A DNA stretch of 64,000 nt, from NCBI RefSeq assembly GCF_000331005.1, contig NZ_AEJB01000361.1:558001-622000 (forward strand), written 5' to 3'. The DNA is from Streptomyces turgidiscabies Car8. GTDB taxonomy: Bacteria > Actinomycetota > Actinomycetes > Streptomycetales > Streptomycetaceae. This document shows positions 50,986 through 60,210 of the stretch, in pieces. Each line of letters starts with the position of its first letter. Within the stretch, counting starts at the first letter, position 1. The translations under genes were made by a program, and so were the position numbers. The notes beneath the pieces are model-generated. The model ran no database searches, was not told the DNA's origin, and worked only from the letters and a program-made list of their open reading frames with translations.

Positions 50986-52982
50986 GTGAGTCGACCGATG
51001 AAACCGCCGAGACCGTCCCGGGGCCGCGCCCCACCCCCCTTCCGCCCGCCCCGCCGACCGCGTCACCGCAAGCCGCGCTGGGCGCCGGCGCGGAGCAGCC
51101 CTCCCCCGCCCCGGAGATGCGGTACGTGGACCTGACCGGCAGCCGTGAAGCGGCCGGCCGCTCCATCCGGATGCGCGACATGGCCCGGCGCCTGCCCCAG
51201 CTGGTGCGGCGTTCGCTGGCACTGGCCTGGCGCGTCGACCGGAAGGCCACCACCGGTCTCCTGCTGTGCCAGACGGTCGCCGGCGTCATGCAGGCCCTGG
51301 GCCTCATCGCGATCAGCGGAACCCTCACCGCACTGCTGACCAGTGGCGACGTCTACCACCGGCTCCTCCAGGCATGGCCGTCCGTAGCCCTGCTGGCGGC
51401 TGCGACCGGGGTGCGGGCGCTGCTGGGCATCACCGTCAGCTGGCTCTCCTCCCGACTGGGCCCGCTCATGTCGCGCGAAGCCGAGCAGATGCTGCTCACC
51501 GGCTGCGCCGAGGTGGAGCTCTCCGCCTACGACGACCCCGACTTCAACCGCGACCGCGAAGCCGCCGACCGCGGAGCACAGGTCACCGGGGACCTGGTCA
51601 ACGAGGGCCAGGACCTGATCGCCTCGGCGGCCTCCTTCCTCGCCGGGGCCATCGTGCTGGCCGGCGTGAGCTGGGTGCTGCTTCCCCTTCTGGTCGTGGC
51701 CAGCCTGCCGCAGGCCCTTGCCCAGGTCAGCGCCGCCCGGGTCCGCTACCTGGCGAACCTCCGCAGCAACGGCGACAACCGCATGCTGTCGGTGCTGCGT
51801 TGGCACATCTTCACCCGCGAGGCAGCCGACCAGATCCGCGCCGGCACCATGGCCGAATTCCTGTCCGGCCGGTACCGGCAGACGGTCGCCCGGATCAACC
51901 GCGAAGACCGGACCGCGGCCGACAAGGGCGCCCGCATGTCGCTGTTCGGCGCGCTGTGCGGCGGCCTCGGATCGGCTGTCGTGTGGGCGGCGGTGGTGTG
52001 GCTGCTGGCCACCGGCCGCATCAGCGTCGGCCACGCCGGCACGGCCGTCTTCGCTCTGCAGACGGTGGGCCAGTCTGTACGCGGGCTGGTCGCCGTCGGG
52101 GCCCGTGCCGTGCGTACCGGCCTCTACATGGACGACTGGACCCGGTTCCTCGACTTGGCCGGCGGCTACACCATGCGCCGCGGCGAGCACCGGCCAGCGC
52201 CACCAAACGAGATCAAGATCAAGTCGGTCTCGCACCGCTACGCCGGGAAGGACCAGGACGCGTTGTCCGACGTCTCGCTCACGCTGCGCCGGGGCGAGGT
52301 CACAGCACTGGTCGGCTTCAACGGATCGGGGAAATCAACGCTGTCGAAGCTGGTCAGCGGCCTGTACCTGCCCACTGGAGGACAGGTGCTGTGGGACGGC
52401 GTCCCCACCGACGACGCCGACCCGCAGGCACTGTGGCAGCAGGTGGCCCTGGTGCCACAGGACTACGCGCACTGGCCGCTGACTGTCCGCGAGAATGTCA
52501 CCCAGGGGCAGCCCACGGCCCGTGGTGACGCGGCGGTCCTCGAAGCCTGCGAGGCCTCCGACGCGGACGAGGTCGTCGACAAGCTCGGCGCCGGCCTGGA
52601 CACGCTCCTGGCCCGCGAGTGGCTGAACGGCGAGGAACTGAGCGGCGGCCAGTGGCAGCGCATCGCGCTCGCCCGGGCATTCTTCCGCGAGGCAGGGCTC
52701 CTGGTCCTCGACGAACCGACCGCCAACCTCGACCCTCGCGCCGAATACAGAATCTTCCAGCGGCTGCGGGACCTGGCCCAGGACCGGGTGGTGTTGCTGG
52801 TCACGCATCGCATCACCAACGTCGCCGTGGCCGACCGGATCGTTGTCCTCGACGAGGGCAGAGTCGTGCAGGAGGGCACCTACAAGGACCTCGCCGCCCA
52901 AGAAGGCGGCCCGTTCCAGCAGTTGCTGTCCTACCAGGTCACCTCGGAGCCGGACGGCGAGAAGCACGGAACCCGCGCGTGA
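50982..52982 (+). CDS. ABC transporter, fused permease and ATPase (exporter)
   Basis: 666 residues from ATG 50982. A long, proline-rich N-terminus (about 45 residues) precedes six membrane helices (about 90-390), then the ATPase with Walker A LVGFNGSGKSTLSK, signature LSGGQWQRIALARA and Walker B LLVLDEPTAN. Typical half-transporter exporter, dimerising in the membrane. A peptide product from the nearby locus or the small peptide could be the cargo. The stop is 107 nt before the preferred Nudix start. Confidence 0.85.
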   Translation: MSESTDETAETVPGPRPTPLPPAPPTASPQAALGAGAEQPSPAPEMRYVDLTGSREAAGRSIRMRDMARRLPQLVRRSLALAWRVDRKATTGLLLCQTVAGVMQALGLIAISGTLTALLTSGDVYHRLLQAWPSVALLAAATGVRALLGITVSWLSSRLGPLMSREAEQMLLTGCAEVELSAYDDPDFNRDREAADRGAQVTGDLVNEGQDLIASAASFLAGAIVLAGVSWVLLPLLVVASLPQALAQVSAARVRYLANLRSNGDNRMLSVLRWHIFTREAADQIRAGTMAEFLSGRYRQTVARINREDRTAADKGARMSLFGALCGGLGSAVVWAAVVWLLATGRISVGHAGTAVFALQTVGQSVRGLVAVGARAVRTGLYMDDWTRFLDLAGGYTMRRGEHRPAPPNEIKIKSVSHRYAGKDQDALSDVSLTLRRGEVTALVGFNGSGKSTLSKLVSGLYLPTGGQVLWDGVPTDDADPQALWQQVALVPQDYAHWPLTVRENVTQGQPTARGDAAVLEACEASDADEVVDKLGAGLDTLLAREWLNGEELSGGQWQRIALARAFFREAGLLVLDEPTANLDPRAEYRIFQRLRDLAQDRVVLLVTHRITNVAVADRIVVLDEGRVVQEGTYKDLAAQEGGPFQQLLSYQVTSEPDGEKHGTRA

Positions 52983-53089
52983 AGGGCCCCGACACCACTT
53001 CACCAGCTCCGCCCGGGCGCACTGCCCCCGCTGACCCGCCCACCCTCGACCCATCCACCAGCCCTTCCATGCTTCTCCGAGGTGTTGAC

Positions 53090-54565
53090 GTGCCGATCAC
53101 CCGCTCCCACATCCGCGCGACCCTCGACAGCTACCTGACTCGGCACCCGCACGAGCGAGAGTCCCTGGCTGGCCTGTTTGCCGTCCTGGACGGGCCGGAC
53201 GACCCGTCCAGCCGGGCGACTCTTCCCGGCCACGTCACCTGCAGCGCGGTCGTCATCGACCGAGACCGGCGCGTACTGCACATCGTCCACAAGGCCACTG
53301 GGCTGCTGCTCACCCCGGGCGGGCACGCCGAGGCGGACCGGAGCCTGATGGCCGCTGCTCTTCGGGAGGTGTCCGAGGAGACGGGCATCCGGCCCGGTGA
53401 CCTGTGTCTGACCCCGCAGTTCCTGGGCGGCCCGATCGACATCGACGTGCACGGGATCGACGCCAATCCCGCAAAGGGCGAGCCGAGCCATCAGCACTTC
53501 GACTTCCGCTTCGCCTTCTACGTCAGCGCCGAGCAGCTGCCGCCGCTCAGGCTCCAGGACGAAGAGGTCTCGGGTTCCCAGTGGCTTGCGTTCGCCGACG
53601 TCAGGTCCCCAACGCTGCGGGCCAAGCTGTCGGACGCCGAGGCCGATGGGCTCGACGGGCAGCCGGAGCCAGTCAACGCGTCGGCTCTGGTCCACGACGG
53701 CTTCGGACGCTACCTGCTTCATCTCAGGGATCTGCGGGAGGGCATCTGGGCGCCCGGGGTCTTCGACCTCCTGGGAGGCGGGCGCGAAAGGGATGACCGG
53801 TGCCTGGAGGACACCTTGCGGCGGGAGCTCGCCGAGGAGGCCCCCGGCCTTGCACCGGTGGGCTTGGCGCCCTACGCAGTCGAAGAGGCGACGAGCGTCG
53901 ACGGCCTCGCGGTGCCGATCAAGGTCTTCACGGCCCGCTGGAGCGGACACCCCGACACGGCGGACCTACAAGAGGGCGTCCTTCTGCAATGGTTCACCCC
54001 CGACATGCTGGACCGACTACCCATGAGTCCCGGTCTCGGCGACCTGATCCGCCGCCACGCGGCCGAGCACCCCCCGGCCGGCAGCCCGCCGGACCGCATC
54101 CGCCCACTGCACGAAGAGGCACCGGAGGGGACCGAACTCCACATCATCGGCGTCCACCTTCACCTCCAGGACGAGCAGGGCCGGATCCTCCTCGGACTGC
54201 GCCATCCCGACTCGGCCTTCGCGCCGGACGAATGGCATTTTTTGGCAGGTCATTGCGAGAGGGAAGCCGCCATCAGCTGTTTGGTGCGCGAAGCTCAGGA
54301 GGAGGCCGGGCTGATCATCGATCCCGGTGACATCGAGCTCGTGCATGTGGTCCACCACGTCGACTCGCCGACGGCGCGGGCACGGATCGCGCTCGTCTTC
54401 CAGGCCCGGGCGTGGTCCGGTACCCCGCAACTCCTGGAGCCCGACCGGTGCGTGGCGTGGCGGTGGTTCAGCCCGCAGGATCTTCCGGCAAAGGTCGTGC
54501 CGTACACCCGCCTGGCGATCGAAGGTATCGTCGCGGGCCGCCCGTACACCCAGACGGGCTGGTGA
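53090..54565 (+). CDS. Triple Nudix-domain protein
   Basis: 491 residues from GTG 53090 (GAGGTG upstream); a GTG at 52979 overlapping the exporter stop and an ATG at 53069 are alternatives. Three Nudix boxes are visible: GGHAEADRSLMAAALREV followed by SEETGI; GGGRERDDRCLEDTLRRELA followed by EEAPG; and GHCEREAAISCLVREAQEEA followed by GL. Nudix enzymes hydrolyse nucleoside diphosphates linked to another moiety. The second box has EEAPG in place of EExG spacing and may be weak. Three domains in a chain are unusual. Confidence 0.82.
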   Translation: MPITRSHIRATLDSYLTRHPHERESLAGLFAVLDGPDDPSSRATLPGHVTCSAVVIDRDRRVLHIVHKATGLLLTPGGHAEADRSLMAAALREVSEETGIRPGDLCLTPQFLGGPIDIDVHGIDANPAKGEPSHQHFDFRFAFYVSAEQLPPLRLQDEEVSGSQWLAFADVRSPTLRAKLSDAEADGLDGQPEPVNASALVHDGFGRYLLHLRDLREGIWAPGVFDLLGGGRERDDRCLEDTLRRELAEEAPGLAPVGLAPYAVEEATSVDGLAVPIKVFTARWSGHPDTADLQEGVLLQWFTPDMLDRLPMSPGLGDLIRRHAAEHPPAGSPPDRIRPLHEEAPEGTELHIIGVHLHLQDEQGRILLGLRHPDSAFAPDEWHFLAGHCEREAAISCLVREAQEEAGLIIDPGDIELVHVVHHVDSPTARARIALVFQARAWSGTPQLLEPDRCVAWRWFSPQDLPAKVVPYTRLAIEGIVAGRPYTQTGW

Positions 54566-54571
54566 GCACCT

Positions 54572-55093
54572 GTGACGCTCCCACCGACACCCAGCTCTTC
54601 CTGGCCTGAGCACTTCCTCGCGCACCGCGCCGGCCACCACTGCCCAATGTGCGGCAACGACTGGACGGCCGATGACATCGGATGGGGGCTGCTGCTGCAC
54701 CGCGGCGAGGTGTCCCAGTCCTATCTCTGGCGCTCCGGGCAAGTCCGGGGCTACTCCATCACCATCGTGACCGCGCGCCACGTAGCCGAGCCCACCGAAC
54801 TTTCGGACGACGAAGCCGCCGCCTTCTGGCGGGACACCCTCGCCCTGGGCCGCGCACTTGAGGCGCACTACCAGCCGTTGAAGATGAACTACCTGCTCCT
54901 CGGTAACGCCATTCCGCATGCCCACCATCACGTCGTGCCGCGACGGGAGGCGGGTGCGGACCCGGCGCCGGGCGGCCCCTTGCCCTTCGACGTGCTCGAC
55001 CTCGGGCGCCAGGAAGAGGCCCAACTACAGGCGGACGCCCGGGCGCTGCGCCGGCTGATGAACGGCCCCGGCAGGCCGGAGGCCGGGCATTGA
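54572..55093 (+). CDS. HIT-family protein
   Basis: 173 residues. The histidine triad is AIPHAHHHVVPR (HxHxH); a zinc-like CPMC pair is near residue 24. HIT proteins hydrolyse or transfer nucleotides. It lies 6 nt after the Nudix gene, and its stop overlaps the next TTG start. Confidence 0.82.
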   Translation: MTLPPTPSSSWPEHFLAHRAGHHCPMCGNDWTADDIGWGLLLHRGEVSQSYLWRSGQVRGYSITIVTARHVAEPTELSDDEAAAFWRDTLALGRALEAHYQPLKMNYLLLGNAIPHAHHHVVPRREAGADPAPGGPLPFDVLDLGRQEEAQLQADARALRRLMNGPGRPEAGH

Positions 55094-56124
55094 ACGCGCA
55101 GTTCGACGTCACGGCCGTGGCGGGAATCCTGGCGCTGCACTACCGCGTCGTCCCCACCGACGTCCGCGAAGGGCCGTCAGGGACCGCCACGTGCAACTAC
55201 GTGGCCAAGGACGGCGACGGCCGCCGATGGTTTGTGAAGGCCTACCCAGAGCACGCTGACCTGGGCGCCGAGGGGCGCGCCCTCGAGCTGGCCGAGTTCG
55301 CCGCACTCGGCGGGGTCCCGGTGCCGGCGATGCGCCGGACCCTGGACGGCGTCCTCATCGCCGTCGAAGGCGGCCTGGCGGTGGCCGTCACCGCGTTCGC
55401 CGAGGGCGCCGAGACAGCGGAAGGCGGCCTGCACGGCGAGCAGTGGGCCGCCGTCGGCGCGACCGTGGGCCGACTGCACCGCACGCTCGCGCGACATCCG
55501 GACGGGCCGCCGCGCCGCGCCCCGTCCCACGAGGTCTGTGACATCGAGCGGGGCCGCCAGCGCCTGGAACGGCTCCTCGACAGCTACGCGAAGCAACCCC
55601 CGAGTTCCGCGTTCGGAGCGTGGTCGAGAGACGCCGCCCAACAACGGCTGGACGAACTCCCCGCAACGGCATCCATGCTCGAAGCACTCCCCTTGACCCT
55701 GGCAGCGCAGATCGTCCATGGCGACCTGTCCTCCCTCAACCTGATGCTGAGAGGCGAGAAGGTCGCCGCGGTCGTCGACTTCCGGCCGCCGACGCACCGC
55801 AGCCCGATGTGGGAGCTGGGACGCATCGTGCTCGATCCGCGCACGGTCCTGACCGCCCCGGACTGGCCCACGGGCCTGGCCACGGCCGTCGCCGCCTACC
55901 GGGAGACCAACCCGGCCATGCCGGACGAGGACCTCATGACGGTGCCCCGGGTGGCGGCCGGCTACCTGGCCTGCTCGGTGTACCCGCTCTCGGAGCCGCT
56001 CGACGACCCAACCGCGGTCACCCCTCAGCTGGAGGCGTACGGGCGGGCCCGCCACGAGGCCCTGGGTGTGCTGTGCGCCCGCCTGGACGAGGCGGAGGAG
56101 GTGCTCCGTGACCAGCTCCGCTGA
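55090..56124 (+). CDS. APH-type phosphotransferase
   Basis: 344 residues from TTG 55090; GGAGG is 7 nt upstream and the TTG overlaps the HIT stop. Kinase-like motifs: RRWFVKAYPEHADLG (Lys), IVHGDLSSLNLML (catalytic loop) and AAVVDFRPP (metal Asp). Members phosphorylate aminoglycosides, choline or other small molecules; the substrate here is unknown. Confidence 0.8.
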   Translation: MNAQFDVTAVAGILALHYRVVPTDVREGPSGTATCNYVAKDGDGRRWFVKAYPEHADLGAEGRALELAEFAALGGVPVPAMRRTLDGVLIAVEGGLAVAVTAFAEGAETAEGGLHGEQWAAVGATVGRLHRTLARHPDGPPRRAPSHEVCDIERGRQRLERLLDSYAKQPPSSAFGAWSRDAAQQRLDELPATASMLEALPLTLAAQIVHGDLSSLNLMLRGEKVAAVVDFRPPTHRSPMWELGRIVLDPRTVLTAPDWPTGLATAVAAYRETNPAMPDEDLMTVPRVAAGYLACSVYPLSEPLDDPTAVTPQLEAYGRARHEALGVLCARLDEAEEVLRDQLR

Positions 56125-56890
56125 CTCTCCCGCTCGGCTCCAGACGTCGCTGTGGCGGCACCGCAACTTCCGGACGTTCCTGATCGGGCAGAGCGCCAGC
56201 GTGACCGGCAGCTCGATCAGCTCGATGGTGATCCCGGTGATCGCCGTCCTGGAGCTGCACGCCACCACCTCTCAGGTGGCCTGGTTGGCGTTCCTTGGAC
56301 TGCTGCCACCCGCGGTGCTCGCCCTGCACGCCGGGGCGCTCGCTGACCGCCATTCCAAGCAGCGCCAGATGATCATCGGGGATCTGGTCAGTGCGGCCGC
56401 ACTGGCCACGGTGCCGGTGGCGGCAGCCCTCGACGCACTGACCCTGCCCCAGCTCATGGCGGTCGCCGTGGTGCAGGGCGCCGCGGGCGTGGTGCATGAC
56501 GCGGCGGCCATCAGCATCCTGCCCAGCCTGGTCGACCGGTCCTTGATCCAGCGGAGCAACAGCCGGGTCGGCGCACTCTTCGCCCTCTCCGCGACCGGCG
56601 GCAGCAACCTCGGCGCCGCTCTGACCGCCTTGGTCGGACCGGCCCGAGCCCTGCTCGGAGACGTCCTCTCCTATCTCATCAGTGCCTGGTGCACCGCGCG
56701 CATCCGCATGCCCAAGACCGACCGGGCACGTACCGGGGAGCGTCGGCTGTGGGCGGAGATCGGCGAGGGCGTGCGGTATGTACGCAGTGACGACCGGCTG
56801 CGTACCTTGACGCTGGTCAACGCGTCGACTTCCTTCGCCCTCGCACTGCTCAACACACTGTGGGCGCTGTACTTGCTTGTTCCCGCTTAG
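56108..56890 (+). pseudogene. MFS transporter, truncated at the mobile element
   Basis: 260 residues from GTG 56108, about 60% of normal MFS length (near 400). Helices are visible in the N-terminal half, with the MFS loop GALADRHSKQRQ. The frame stops at 56890 directly where the RIT-like element begins, after WALYLLVPA. The missing half is not found to the right. Probably broken by insertion or rearrangement. Confidence 0.75.
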
Positions 56891-56891
56891 C

Positions 56892-56914
56892 GACAGTGTT
56901 GCTTACTGCCTGAT
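56892..56914 (+). repeat. Left terminal inverted repeat of RIT-like element
   Basis: Begins GACAGTGTTG and ends TGCCTGAT. Compared with the reverse complement of the right end it matches 8 of the first 10 and 6 consecutive bases (TGCCTG) near the inner end, with one gap. Confidence 0.5.
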
Positions 56915-56977
56915 GTGCCACCTGACCTGCTCGTTTGTTTGTTGCACTCAGTCGGGTTGCATTGATACTCATCGGCC

Positions 56978-58432
56978 ATGCACCAATCGACGTACTCATC
57001 AGCGGGCTGGGAGTCCTGGGGGCTCGCGTTCAGGCCGGCGATCCCGGAGGGGATGCCGCTGCTGTTCGACGAGGACCTCCTCTTCGAAGACAACAACGGC
57101 GTCCGTCCCACCACCGTGATCAACTGCTGGGCCTGCGAGCTGCCGGCGAATGGATGTCCATCGCCGAATTCGTGGCCTTACTACGTGCGTACGGTGCGGG
57201 AGTGGCTGGAGTTCATATCCGGGCACGGGGTCGCCCTGTTCGATTCGCGGCGTCGCCTGAAGGCGGCGTTGAGCGCGTACTCGGTCTATCGAGCCCAGGG
57301 CCCCATCAAGCATCGCTTCGAGGCGTCGACGTGGAACCAGAACATTGGGATTCTGGCGGGGTTCTACAAGTGGGCGAAGGACGAGGAGTACGCAGACTCC
57401 GAGCCGTTCACGTACCGGCAGGCGGTCTGGGCCTTCAAGGGGCAAGTGCGTCGCGGACAGACCAACCAGTCACGGCGGCGCCAGGCAAAGCCTCATGTGA
57501 CGATCAAGTATCTCGACGACGACTTCACGGACATGCTCCTGAAGGGGCTGGCGGGCCTGAGCCCGGACGGGGAACGGGATCTGCGGTACCGAGGAAGGGA
57601 GTTGGCCCGGAACTCGGCGGTCGGCCGAATGATCGTCTCCAGCGGGCTGCGCAGCCAGGAGTACACATACCTGCTGGTCTGCGAGGTGCCCGTCCTTCCC
57701 TCGCGACGGACCGCAGTGCCGGTTTCGTTCCCGGTCCCTTCCGGAATCACCAAGGGAAGCAAGTACCGCGAGTCGTGGATCGACTACGACTCGCTGGCCG
57801 AGCTGCACTCGTACATCGCTCTCGACCGGGCAGCGGAGACGTTCGGATCGTTGTGGCGTCCGCCGGCCCGGTGGGGAGAGCCGCTGTTCGTGACGGATGC
57901 CGACCAGCGGGGTGGCCGCGTCAACGGGGTTCGTGTGCAGTGGAGTTCGCTCGGGCCTGACGAACGGCGGCGTCTGGTCGCCCCGGAGGGCGGTTCGATG
58001 CTGCTGTCGGTGTGGGGCCAGGGACGTCCGTTCACTGGATGGGCCACGGTATTCGCCAGGACCTCCGATCGCATCCGCGAGCGTTACGAGCCGCGTTTCC
58101 CGCACGTCAATCCACACCGGCTGCGTCACACCATGGCCATGGCGACCATGGCGCGGCTGATGCGTGGCTGGTACGAGCAGGCTGCTCGACAGGTCCGCGA
58201 CACCGACGACGATGCCGCCCTGGCGCACTACCTGCGGACCCAGGAACCGCTGCTTATTCTGCGCGATCTGCTCGGCCATTCCAGTTCGTTGACCACGGAA
58301 GCGTACCTCCACCGTCTGGACGTGCTCCGCCTGTTCACGTCCCTGTACCGGCGGGTCGGCAAGGAGTACGGCCTGCTGGACGAGGAGGTCGAGCTGGAGC
58401 TCGAGACTGAGTTCGAACTGGCGGTGCTCTGA
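56978..58432 (+). CDS. Tyrosine recombinase 1 of trio
   Basis: 484 residues. N-terminal SAM-like core-binding domain at about 60-140. Catalytic residues: Arg in SSGLRSQEYTYL, His-x-x-Arg in PHRLRHTMAMA, His in LLGHSSSLTT and nucleophile Tyr in EAYLHRLD. The complete set suggests activity. The C-terminus is acidic. TGATG overlap with the next gene. Confidence 0.82.
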   Translation: MHQSTYSSAGWESWGLAFRPAIPEGMPLLFDEDLLFEDNNGVRPTTVINCWACELPANGCPSPNSWPYYVRTVREWLEFISGHGVALFDSRRRLKAALSAYSVYRAQGPIKHRFEASTWNQNIGILAGFYKWAKDEEYADSEPFTYRQAVWAFKGQVRRGQTNQSRRRQAKPHVTIKYLDDDFTDMLLKGLAGLSPDGERDLRYRGRELARNSAVGRMIVSSGLRSQEYTYLLVCEVPVLPSRRTAVPVSFPVPSGITKGSKYRESWIDYDSLAELHSYIALDRAAETFGSLWRPPARWGEPLFVTDADQRGGRVNGVRVQWSSLGPDERRRLVAPEGGSMLLSVWGQGRPFTGWATVFARTSDRIRERYEPRFPHVNPHRLRHTMAMATMARLMRGWYEQAARQVRDTDDDAALAHYLRTQEPLLILRDLLGHSSSLTTEAYLHRLDVLRLFTSLYRRVGKEYGLLDEEVELELETEFELAVL

Positions 58433-60210
58433 TGCCGGCGGTCGTCACGCTTGACCCCCTGGGCGTGCACTGCATCTTCAGTGACGGGTCGGAGTACCTC
58501 CGCCCCCTGCGTGTGCGGCGAGCAGTGGAGGTCCCTGGGCTGGCACGCACTCTGCTGGAAGGCGTTACGGACCTTGTCCATCCGCACGGACAGGTCGACA
58601 GCCCGGGAGGTATCGATCTCTACCTCACGGCCGTCCGCGCCTTTACCGACTGGCTGGTCGAGTTCGGGTTCACCGGCGAGGCATCCGATCTGACGCGCGC
58701 GCTCCTCGCCCGGTACTGGCGCCAAGGGGTGCGATCCTCCCAGGAGAGCGCGCTGCGGGCGATGCTGCGCTGCGCCGACGACCAGGATCAGATTCTGGCG
58801 CCGGACGTGCGCGCGTTCATCGACGGCCGGCTGTTCAACACGGGCGAGCGGTACGGCTCGCACCAGCCGTACAGCGAGGCGGAATGGGCCCGGCTCATCC
58901 GTACCTGCCGGGACGAGGTCGATGCTGCCTTCCGCACGTTCTGCGCGGCCCGTGAGCAGGCTTCGTCACCTGACGGGCCAGGGGTTTCGCTCCGAGAGCG
59001 CACTGCCCATCACTGGCTGGTGCTTCACAACGGGCCCGACCCGCTCGTCAATGAGATGGCAGACCGTGGCTCGTTCCCCTTCCGGCAGAGATACGGGGTC
59101 GGTCTTCGCGCGGTGCTGGATCCGCTGATCCCGACCCTGGATGTGATCATCGCCTATCAACTGCTGTTCGGCGCCTACACCGGGGTCGTTCCGGACGGGA
59201 TCGCGGACCTGGGACTCGACGACATCGAGTGGGCGGGTGACGAGAAGATCCTCCTCAGCTACGTCAAGGGCCGCACGGCGGCAGAGAGCCTTGCTCTGTC
59301 CCGTCAGGCTACCCGCCTCCTGGAACAGTGGCTCGATCACTCCGCGGTGGCCCGCGGCTTCGCGCCCGAGGAACTGCGCCCCGAGCTCTGGGTGCGTTTC
59401 ACGCCGAGCGGCACATGGGCGGGAGAGCGGTGGCTGGCCAAGCCAGCCACGCGCCTGTCCATATGCGCCTGGGTTGAGCGGCGCCAAGCAGTCGACGAGG
59501 ACGAGCGCCCCACGCAGATGACTGGTGACGACGGTCGCCCCCTGGCCCTTCACCGGCACCGCATCCGTACTACCCACGACGCGCTGAAAGACCGGTCACA
59601 CTGGCGCGGCAGCCGCCGGTCCACGCTGGATCCGAACCGGTCCCCCGGCGTTGAGGGGGACCACTACCTGACGAACACTACGCCGGCTCAGCGCGAGGCG
59701 GCAGAGGACATCATCGCCCAGGCGCAGGAGGACCTCGTTCGCCGGGCGCTGCCGCCCTTGGTGCTGGCCACCGCTGAAATGGCCGACCTGGTGGAGAACT
59801 ATCCCGAGCACATGAAGCGGCTCGGCCTGGATGACAACGCCCTGGCGCAGCTCCTGTCCGGGGAACGCGACGTATTCACCGCGGCGTGTGGAGATCAGCT
59901 GTCGGGGCTCCACGGGCCGAAGGGCAAGCCCTGTCCGGCGCGTCCGTGGGTGTGTTTGCTGTGCTCGCTGGCCTTGTTCGCCCCCCGCCATCTGCCGAAC
60001 CTGCTGCGATTGCGGGCGTTCTTCTCCCGCCAGTGGCAGCAGATGACCACTGCCGAGTTCATCCCCGTCTTCGGCCCGTACGCCCACCGTCTCGACGAGA
60101 TCCTGACCCCCGACCGGTACTTCTCCGAGCACGCGCTACGGGCGGCCGCTGCCGAGGTCACCGATTCCGATGTCGAGCTTCCCCTGCGGCCTGAGGAGCA
60201 CACCGTATGA
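58432..60210 (+). CDS. Tyrosine recombinase 2 of trio
   Basis: 592 residues. The first catalytic Arg box reads FGAYTGVVPDGIADL without the usual Arg, while HRHRIRTTHDAL (His-x-x-Arg) remains and a Tyr near GDHYL is a candidate nucleophile. A Cys-rich C-terminal stretch (GKPCPARPWVCLLCSLALF) follows. This looks like the TnpB-type partner. ATGA with the third gene. Confidence 0.77.
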   Translation: MPAVVTLDPLGVHCIFSDGSEYLRPLRVRRAVEVPGLARTLLEGVTDLVHPHGQVDSPGGIDLYLTAVRAFTDWLVEFGFTGEASDLTRALLARYWRQGVRSSQESALRAMLRCADDQDQILAPDVRAFIDGRLFNTGERYGSHQPYSEAEWARLIRTCRDEVDAAFRTFCAAREQASSPDGPGVSLRERTAHHWLVLHNGPDPLVNEMADRGSFPFRQRYGVGLRAVLDPLIPTLDVIIAYQLLFGAYTGVVPDGIADLGLDDIEWAGDEKILLSYVKGRTAAESLALSRQATRLLEQWLDHSAVARGFAPEELRPELWVRFTPSGTWAGERWLAKPATRLSICAWVERRQAVDEDERPTQMTGDDGRPLALHRHRIRTTHDALKDRSHWRGSRRSTLDPNRSPGVEGDHYLTNTTPAQREAAEDIIAQAQEDLVRRALPPLVLATAEMADLVENYPEHMKRLGLDDNALAQLLSGERDVFTAACGDQLSGLHGPKGKPCPARPWVCLLCSLALFAPRHLPNLLRLRAFFSRQWQQMTTAEFIPVFGPYAHRLDEILTPDRYFSEHALRAAAAEVTDSDVELPLRPEEHTV

